Shown in pieces: positions 7,977 through 12,271 of a DNA stretch of 12,271 bases; position 1 is the stretch's first letter; every line of letters begins with the position of its first letter. The DNA comes from a bacterium. GTDB taxonomy: Bacteria; Electryoneota; RPQS01. The translations under genes were made by a program, and so were the position numbers. The DNA lies in NCBI GenBank assembly GCA_018814465.1, contig JAHIZR010000061.1, forward strand, positions 1 to 12,271. The letters run 5' to 3'. The notes beneath the pieces are model-generated. The model was not told the DNA's origin. It did not search any database and worked only from the letters and a program-made list of their open reading frames with translations.

Positions 7977-8491
7977 CCCAGTACTCCCGGCAGGAAGAGC
8001 AGAACCACATAGAGCAGAATCGCTCCGGCGATTCCCGCCAACACATCGTCAATCATCACGCCCCAGCCCCCCGGCAGCTGCTGAGTTTTACCGATTCCGA
8101 AGGGCTTGAAGATATCAAACAGACGAAAAACGAAAAATGCGGCAAGATAGGCGAATATTGTATGCGGTACGGCAAACAAGGTAATCCACTGCCCTACAAA
8201 CTCATCGAACACGACCGGATCAGGATCGGATTTCTTCGGATTCGGTCTGCGGAGTTTGGCGAATTTATGATTCTGTTCCACCTCATAGCCGGCGATGTAG
8301 CGATTGGACAGCCAGACTCCGATCAATGTAGCCGGAATAGTGGCGATCATCCCCCAAACATTAAGCAGAGCGGGAATAAACCAAATTATCACACAGGTAA
8401 CCGCGGATGCCACTGTCGCGGGCGCGATCGGAAAGTATCCCGACCAAAGAACCGTTGTGACCGCTTCTTCGGGGAACGAGATTTTTTTCAA
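7973..8491 (-). CDS. pgpA: Phosphatidylglycerophosphatase A
   Basis: Dephosphorylates phosphatidylglycerophosphate to phosphatidylglycerol at the inner membrane, the step after PgsA. The 172-residue product matches the E. coli enzyme in length and motifs: FDEFVGQWITLFAVP (about 95-109), VFRLFDIFKPFGI (121-133) and GGWGVMIDDVLAGIAGAILLY (141-161), with several hydrophobic membrane segments. The start is a TTG at 8489-8491 that shares TTGA with the pgsA stop. A textbook AGGAGG lies at 8500-8505, eight bases upstream, and decides this start; a longer open frame up to 8797 is out-of-frame overlap with pgsA. The N-terminal motif usually written PGT-x-GS reads PATVAS here, a mild departure. It overlaps cinA by 4 bases. 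Confidence 0.95.
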   Translation of the reverse strand: MKKISFPEEAVTTVLWSGYFPIAPATVASAVTCVIIWFIPALLNVWGMIATIPATLIGVWLSNRYIAGYEVEQNHKFAKLRRPNPKKSDPDPVVFDEFVGQWITLFAVPHTIFAYLAAFFVFRLFDIFKPFGIGKTQQLPGGWGVMIDDVLAGIAGAILLYVVLLFLPGVLG

Positions 8492-9072
8492 CCCTGTCCC
8501 CTCCTGCGAATCTCCAGTAAGAGCTCGCGATTCCCTGACAAATATTCGTATAAACTGAATGCTGTATAGGCTGTCACGAAGACCATCAATCCATAGATAA
8601 TCTGAAGCATATGAGGAATCGGCATGATCCATTTGTGAAACAGTTCGATCGCCAGGATCGTCAACGCGGTAGCGCCTTGCAGAATCCCTTTCCATTTGCC
8701 TGAGGTGCGCCTGCCCATAGCGGTGCCCGTCAATGCGGTAAAGACTCTTAAATAGGCGACGACAACATCCCGGTAAACCAGCAGAGCAATCATCCATGCG
8801 GAAGCATAACCTACAACAAGAAAACCGATAAAATAGGACATTCGGGCAATGGTGTCACTCATCGGGTCCAGCAGTTTGCCGACATCCGAAACTTGTTTTC
8901 TTGATCTCGCGGCGATCCCGTCAGCCACATCGGTTGCTTCAATCAGTATCGCGATGATAAAAGCCGCTTCAATCGGATATGACCAGTTGGTCAGATAGAC
9001 CAACAGGAACAGCGGTCCAAGCGCAAGCCTCGAGAGTGTCAGTTGATTGGCGAGATTAAAACCGGGGATCAT
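8488..9072 (-). CDS. pgsA: CDP-diacylglycerol-glycerol-3-phosphate phosphatidyltransferase family protein
   Basis: Membrane CDP-alcohol phosphatidyltransferase of 194 residues. The whole catalytic signature D-x2-DG-x2-AR-x8-G-x3-D-x3-D is present: Asp48, Asp51-Gly52, Ala55-Arg56, Gly65, Asp69, Asp73. About five to six hydrophobic helices follow the usual layout, and the start MIPGFNLANQLTLSRLALGP is typical. The family also includes cardiolipin and phosphatidylserine synthases, so motif alone does not fix the alcohol. The immediate downstream overlap with pgpA, whose product uses phosphatidylglycerophosphate, makes PgsA the best choice. The ATG has no strong ribosome binding site. It starts 21 bases after the recR stop. 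Confidence 0.92.
   Translation of the reverse strand: MIPGFNLANQLTLSRLALGPLFLLVYLTNWSYPIEAAFIIAILIEATDVADGIAARSRKQVSDVGKLLDPMSDTIARMSYFIGFLVVGYASAWMIALLVYRDVVVAYLRVFTALTGTAMGRRTSGKWKGILQGATALTILAIELFHKWIMPIPHMLQIIYGLMVFVTAYTAFSLYEYLSGNRELLLEIRRRGQG
8500..8505 (-). promoter_or_regulatory. Ribosome binding site deciding the pgpA TTG start
   Basis: A perfect AGGAGG on the minus strand inside the last codons of pgsA, eight bases before the TTG at 8489-8491. It is the strongest Shine-Dalgarno sequence noticed in the window. It fixes the pgpA start and yields a protein of the usual 172 residues. Confidence 0.85.
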
Positions 9073-9093
9073 TTCAGCAATAAGTATAGTGAG

Positions 9094-9738
9094 TTATTCC
9101 ACACTGGTTCGATCCACCATGGCGCGGGCCAGTGTCACCTCGTCCACATGTTCAATATCAGCTCCCACTGGCACTCCCCGCGCAATCCTGCTGACCTTCA
9201 CGCCGTACTCTTTGAGTTCGCGCATCAGATAGAGACTTGTGGTGTCCCCATCGGTTGTCGGACTTAGGGCGAGGATGACTTCATTGATTTGCGATTCGTG
9301 GAGCCGGTTTTTCAGTTCCTGAATGCGCAGTGATTCAGGTCCGACACCATCCAGAGGACTGAGCGTACCGCCCAGCACATGGTAGAGACCGCGAAAAACG
9401 GCTGTTTTTTCCAATCGTATAATTTCTGTGGGCGATTCGACGACACAAACAAGCCTCGTGTCGCGTTTCGGATCGGTGCAGATGCGGCACAATTTGTCTT
9501 CGGTCAGATTTCCGCATGAAGCACAGAGATGAATCTTTTCTTTAACTGCCTGAATAGCCCGTGCCAGTTCGAGCGCCTCTTCAGTCGAGGATTGCAGCAG
9601 ATGCAGCGCAATCCTCGACGCTGATTTACGTCCCAGACCGGGAAGCTTGGCGATCAACGTTACCAGTTTGTCAAGAGTGGGGGAGAGTTCGGTCACGTTT
9701 GCGGGTACAGGTTTATTCAGGTTCGCGAATCTGGTCAT
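9094..9738 (-). CDS. recR: Recombination protein RecR
   Basis: RecR works with RecO (and RecF) to load RecA on SSB-coated gaps. The 214-residue form shows each domain in order: a helix-hairpin-helix (KLPGLGRKSASRIALHLL, about 31-48), a four-cysteine zinc site (Cys72, Cys75, Cys84, Cys87), a Toprim domain starting VCVVESPTEI (about 97-106) with LALSPTTDGDTTSLYL, and the C-terminal GVPVGADIEHVDEVTLARAM (188-207). The chosen ATG at 9736-9738 lies inside the end of dnaX, a 26-base overlap, with a GGAAG about nine bases upstream. A GTG at 9696 would give a protein of about 200 residues with no overlap but has no ribosome binding site. The open frame runs further upstream into dnaX without relevant homology. 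Confidence 0.96.
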   Translation of the reverse strand: MTRFANLNKPVPANVTELSPTLDKLVTLIAKLPGLGRKSASRIALHLLQSSTEEALELARAIQAVKEKIHLCASCGNLTEDKLCRICTDPKRDTRLVCVVESPTEIIRLEKTAVFRGLYHVLGGTLSPLDGVGPESLRIQELKNRLHESQINEVILALSPTTDGDTTSLYLMRELKEYGVKVSRIARGVPVGADIEHVDEVTLARAMVDRTSVE

Positions 9739-11380
9739 CTGGAACTTCTTCCGCTCCAAATTGACTTTTAATGCTGTTGAAGAGGTCCCCGCCCGGACTG
9801 TCGGATTCAGTCTTTTTGATTTTAGGCTTGTTGTTATTCTCGTTCGCTGCCGGTTTCCCGGTGACAATTGTGAGCGACCAGCCTGTCAGTTCTTTGACTG
9901 CCTGCTGCAGCGCCGGAAGGGCCTCTTTCATCTGACGGAGCAGAAACTCATTGGAACTGTCCGGACAGATGGTCAGCTTGTTGCCTTTGAGCGAGTCAGG
10001 TGTCCAATGCTCCTCGGCTTGTGCCGCCGCCGCAGGCTGAGTTTTCTCAAATACCCCGAGTATCTTATGCCATTTAGCATGAAGCGTTTTAAGCGACGGT
10101 TCACCAGAAATGGGAGCGGCCGGTTGGACAGACTCGCTGTTTTCATGCACGACAGCTCGCGGTTTCTCGGGCTTGTGTACAGCCGGAGGTGTGGGCGTTT
10201 TTGCAGGTTGTGTCTTAACAGGCTGCCGCGCCGGCTTCGGGCCAGCGGAGGAGGTGGACTCGGAGCCTGCCAGAATATCACGTATCGTGACCACTCGATC
10301 GAGGTTCGCCCAGCGGAGGAATGCCACTTCGAAACGGGTGCGAGGAGTGACCGACCATTTGATTTCATCTTCAAGCTTCGTAGCCAGCCGAACCAATCGG
10401 AACAAGTCTTCAATTTCGAGAGATTCTCCGGCTGTTTTCAGCCGTTGAGATTCAGCTTCTGTCTTTCCGGGCAGGTCCAAATTTTGTTTCAGGAAAATAA
10501 GGTCCGTCCAGTATCTTTGCAGCTCTTGGAGAAGTGCTGCATAGTCCGTTCCTGTTCGTGCAAGATCTTCAAAATAAGCCGGAATCGACTCATTATCATG
10601 CTCGGCAACGATGCCGGTGGCGCGATACAGCAGATCCTCCGGCAGAATTCCCAAGACATCCCTTGTGGCATCAATCTTAGCGCTTCCTCCCGAAAAAGAT
10701 ACGACCTGATCGAGTAATCCTTCCCCGTCTCGCAGTGAACCATCCGCCTGTCTGGCAACCAGCCAGAGGGCTTCCTCATCACATTCCCATTTTTCAGCTT
10801 CACATATCTTGGATAAATGATTGGCGATTTCGACTTGACTCAACGGTCGAAAATCAAACCTCTGCACTCGCGAACGAATGGTACTCGGAACCTTATGGAC
10901 ATCGGTTGTCGCCAGAATGAAAATCACATGCTCCGGCGGCTCTTCCAGTGTTTTCAGAAACGCATTGAAGGCGCTCTTGGAGAGCATATGAACTTCATCG
11001 ATGATGAAGATTTTTTTCTGCCCGGCAACCGGAGCGAGTCTCGCCACATCATTGATCCGCCGGATATCTTCCACGCTTGTATAGGATGCCGCGTCCATCT
11101 CTATGACATCCAGTTCACGGTCTTCGAACAGAGCTTGGCAGGTTTCGCATTCATTACAGGGCTCGGGATTCTCAAGATCGAGATTCCGGCAATTAATAGC
11201 TCGGGCGAGAATGCGTGCCGTTGAGGTCTTGCCGACGCCACGCGGTCCGGTGAATAGAAAGGCATGAGCCAGTCTTCCTTGCCGGATCGCGTTCTTGAGC
11301 GTCCGAGTGACGTGTTCCTGGCCAATGACATCCGCGAAAACTCTTGGCCGCCAGCGTCGTGCAATAACCTGATAAGACAT
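9713..11380 (-). CDS. dnaX: DNA polymerase III subunit gamma/tau
   Basis: Clamp-loader ATPase of 555 residues. The AAA+ core has Walker A GPRGVGKT (45-52), a zinc module with Cys64, Cys75, Cys78, Cys81, Walker B with IIDEVHML (126-133), sensor 1 ATTD (157-160) and sensor 2 GSLRD (214-218). The arginine-finger motif usually written SRC reads SRV (170-172). The collar domain runs to about residue 370. A Pro/Ala/Lys-rich linker (about 375-425) and a C-terminal domain (about 428-510) follow, ending in a Lys-rich and acidic tail. The ATG at 11378-11380 gives the standard MSYQVIARRWRP start, though no Shine-Dalgarno is visible. An in-frame TTG farther upstream falls on the -35 box and is rejected. 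The gene heads the long run and overlaps recR at its end. Confidence 0.98.
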   Translation of the reverse strand: MSYQVIARRWRPRVFADVIGQEHVTRTLKNAIRQGRLAHAFLFTGPRGVGKTSTARILARAINCRNLDLENPEPCNECETCQALFEDRELDVIEMDAASYTSVEDIRRINDVARLAPVAGQKKIFIIDEVHMLSKSAFNAFLKTLEEPPEHVIFILATTDVHKVPSTIRSRVQRFDFRPLSQVEIANHLSKICEAEKWECDEEALWLVARQADGSLRDGEGLLDQVVSFSGGSAKIDATRDVLGILPEDLLYRATGIVAEHDNESIPAYFEDLARTGTDYAALLQELQRYWTDLIFLKQNLDLPGKTEAESQRLKTAGESLEIEDLFRLVRLATKLEDEIKWSVTPRTRFEVAFLRWANLDRVVTIRDILAGSESTSSAGPKPARQPVKTQPAKTPTPPAVHKPEKPRAVVHENSESVQPAAPISGEPSLKTLHAKWHKILGVFEKTQPAAAAQAEEHWTPDSLKGNKLTICPDSSNEFLLRQMKEALPALQQAVKELTGWSLTIVTGKPAANENNNKPKIKKTESDSPGGDLFNSIKSQFGAEEVPDDQIREPE

Positions 11381-11425
11381 ATAGTTAGAAGGTGGGAATA
11401 CGAGATTAGTACGGTGGTAAGCTGC

Positions 11426-11441
11426 TGAAAGAACTCTTTCA
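11426..11441 (-). repeat. Inverted repeat in dnaX leader
   Basis: Perfect 7-base arms TGAAAGA and TCTTTCA separated by 2 bases. It falls about 20-35 bases after the start point expected from the upstream promoter and about 45 bases before the dnaX ATG. It could be an operator for a dimeric repressor or a small mRNA hairpin. The perfect symmetry is seen directly; the role is inferred. Confidence 0.5.
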
Positions 11442-11465
11442 AATATCAAATAAAGCAAACAACTA

Positions 11466-11494
11466 AAGATAGGTTTTTTGAACTGGATAGTCAA
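11466..11494 (-). promoter_or_regulatory. Sigma70-type promoter for dnaX run
   Basis: On the minus strand TTGACT (11489-11494, five of six matches to the -35 consensus) and TATCTT (11466-11471, four of six to the -10) are separated by exactly 17 bases. Transcription should begin near 11459, giving a leader of about 80 bases before the dnaX ATG. The upstream flank is AT-rich. It is the only convincing promoter noticed between genes in the window, so it may drive much of the run down to alaS. Confidence 0.65.
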
Positions 11495-11502
11495 ATACCT
11501 GC

Positions 11503-11521
11503 AACAAATAATTAAACAAAT
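11503..11521 (-). repeat. Direct repeat upstream of dnaX -35 box
   Basis: ATTTGTT occurs twice on the minus strand (11515-11521 and 11503-11509), 12 bases apart start to start, ending eight bases before the -35 box. The position and AT-richness suit an UP element or an activator site. In such AT-rich DNA a 7-base repeat can arise by chance. Confidence 0.3.
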
Positions 11522-11527
11522 GTGCAG

Positions 11528-11542
11528 TATTGAAATTCAATA
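11528..11542. repeat. 15-base perfect palindrome TATTGAA-T-TTCAATA
   Basis: Seven-base arms around a single central base, 29 bases after the stop of the upstream membrane-protein gene and about 35 bases before the dnaX -35 box. It has the form of a dimeric regulator site. As an RNA hairpin it would have too small a loop and too little GC to be a terminator. Confidence 0.4.
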
Positions 11543-11571
11543 ATATCAATCTATAAGCAGTTAGACCTCGG

Positions 11572-12271
11572 TTATTTGCCCTTTAATTGCATAGTGACTC
11601 CACTACATAGCCGCAACCCTATCGCACTCCACAGCAAAGAAGCTCCCGCCATTTCAAGGAATTCTTCAAGCATCCAAGCGGCTTTATACAGGTGCGGTGC
11701 ATCTAATCCCGCCAACAAGTAATTGCTGTTATGTTGAATCCATTCACCTGTCAATGACAGACACCAGCAAAGCAACGCGATAAACATCAGTCGCCGGGCT
11801 ACTTTATCGTTGCGGAATCCGTAGAAGATCAGCCAACACAGAAACACCACAGATCCGATCACCATCGGCATTGATTGCGCCAGCCAGTGCGCATCGGAGG
11901 ACGGAATCTCAGCCTTAGTGAAAGTCAGGCGCGGACCGAGGCTTTCATGCAGCATTGCCGTCTCGTCGATGGACAATAGGAGCAGCAGTAGAGCGAGCAG
12001 AAGCCAGGGCAACCTCGCGCGCAATACGGATTCCCGCATTGACACGAGCACCACAGTTAAAGACGCCAGCAGAAGCTGTGATGATGAGAACCAGACGACG
12101 AAATTGCTTTCGCGGTCAAGATGAACAGACCGTGCGATCACGTCCGGCGTCCAGATATTTAGGATTACCAGCATCAGTTCGCAAGCAAGCATCCACCATA
12201 ACAAGCGATACCAAAAACTTTTTCTGCAAAATCTTCCGGTAATCAAATTGAGTTCGTCAAGCGGTTCTTGA
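11572..12271 (-). CDS. Multi-pass membrane protein of unknown function (start uncertain)
   Basis: Function not recognised. About six hydrophobic helices can be drawn. Counting from a TTG at 12244-12246 they lie near residues 15-32, 48-69, 79-97, 127-144, 152-168 and 196-213. Polar residues sit inside or next to helices: IDETAMLHESLG (Asp94, Glu95, His100, Glu101), TGEWIQHNS (Glu168, His172) and EEFLEMAG (Glu194, Glu195, Glu198). Such acid-histidine sets in membranes can bind a metal or ion, but this is inference. The reading frame stays open to the right edge (...QEPLDELN before the TTG) and the TTG has no ribosome binding site, so the gene may begin outside the window. It is on the same strand as dnaX but 191 bases away with a promoter between, so it is probably a separate unit. 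Confidence 0.75.
   Translation of the reverse strand, partial: QEPLDELNLITGRFCRKSFWYRLLWWMLACELMLVILNIWTPDVIARSVHLDRESNFVVWFSSSQLLLASLTVVLVSMRESVLRARLPWLLLALLLLLLSIDETAMLHESLGPRLTFTKAEIPSSDAHWLAQSMPMVIGSVVFLCWLIFYGFRNDKVARRLMFIALLCWCLSLTGEWIQHNSNYLLAGLDAPHLYKAAWMLEEFLEMAGASLLWSAIGLRLCSGVTMQLKGK

Larger units (their letters stand above)
11381..11571 (-). other. AT-rich intergenic region before dnaX
   Basis: 191 bases without a gene, clearly richer in A and T than the flanks. It holds a sigma70-type promoter, a 16-base inverted repeat in the dnaX leader, a 7-base direct repeat upstream of the -35 box, and a 15-base palindrome nearer the upstream gene. No GC-rich hairpin followed by a T-run was found, so no intrinsic terminator for the upstream membrane-protein gene is evident. 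Confidence 0.8.

Noticed and set aside
8492..8797. N-terminal extension of pgpA
   Set aside because: It overlaps pgsA in another frame, has unlike composition, and the AGGAGG/TTG at 8491 gives the normal length.
9739..9867. DnaX-RecR fusion by frameshifting, since the recR frame is open upstream
   Set aside because: It would need a +1 shift; the A-rich slip candidate favours -1, which stops at once. Simple overlap explains the layout.
9647..10717. Long open frame on the plus strand (356 codons) opposite dnaX/recR
   Set aside because: It lies antisense to two clear genes, its translation is arginine/phenylalanine/serine-rich with no recognisable domain, and it fits a codon-bias shadow.
11381..11494. 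Longer dnaX form starting at an in-frame TTG at 11494
   Set aside because: The TTG is part of the -35 hexamer and the extra 38 residues do not resemble DnaX; the ATG at 11380 gives the standard MSYQVIARRW start.
11522..11571. Intrinsic terminator after the membrane-protein gene
   Set aside because: The only symmetric element is AT-only apart from one G/C pair, has a one-base centre and no following U-run.
1..12271. Mobile element, CRISPR array, toxin-antitoxin or defence cassette
   Set aside because: No transposase, integrase, regularly spaced repeats, tRNA-adjacent duplications or small paired genes were found; coding is nearly continuous housekeeping genes.

Overview
The window reads as a housekeeping segment of a didermic (Gram-negative type) bacterium. 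Signs of two membranes are a lipoprotein with a clear lipobox and two exported proteins that look like outer-membrane beta-barrels. Base composition is moderate, near 50% GC by eye. Gene content and order fit a member of the broad FCB or a poorly cultured phylum (Zixibacteria-like), but this is a guess and nothing in the window fixes the taxon.

Every supported gene lies on the minus strand, so transcription runs from right to left. From the right edge: a multi-pass membrane protein of unknown function (about 11572-12271, possibly cut by the edge); a 191-base AT-rich intergenic region with a good sigma70-type promoter and several symmetric elements; then an almost gapless run of 13 genes. The run is dnaX (clamp loader gamma/tau), recR, pgsA, pgpA, cinA, thpR, an SRPBCC-domain protein, a TPR lipoprotein, recA, a first barrel-like exported protein, recX, a second barrel-like exported protein, and alaS (cut by the left edge after 365 codons).

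The run combines replication and recombination (dnaX, recR, recA, recX), two consecutive steps of phosphatidylglycerol synthesis (pgsA, pgpA), nucleotide/NAD and RNA-end repair enzymes (cinA, thpR), translation (alaS) and envelope proteins. Many junctions overlap by 1-4 bases or have gaps under 30 bases: dnaX/recR overlap 26, pgsA/pgpA share TTGA, pgpA/cinA share ATGA, cinA/thpR share TAATG. Much of it is therefore probably co-transcribed from the promoter before dnaX, although internal promoters are not excluded.

The conserved bacterial cluster cinA-thpR-recA-recX-alaS is intact but interrupted by four extra envelope or unknown genes: SRPBCC and TPR lipoprotein before recA, and one barrel-like protein on each side of recX. 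I found no mobile element, CRISPR array, tRNA, rRNA or defence system. The least ordinary features are the two interleaved barrel proteins, the symmetric elements around the dnaX promoter, the lysine/alanine tail of RecA, and the unassigned membrane protein at the right edge.
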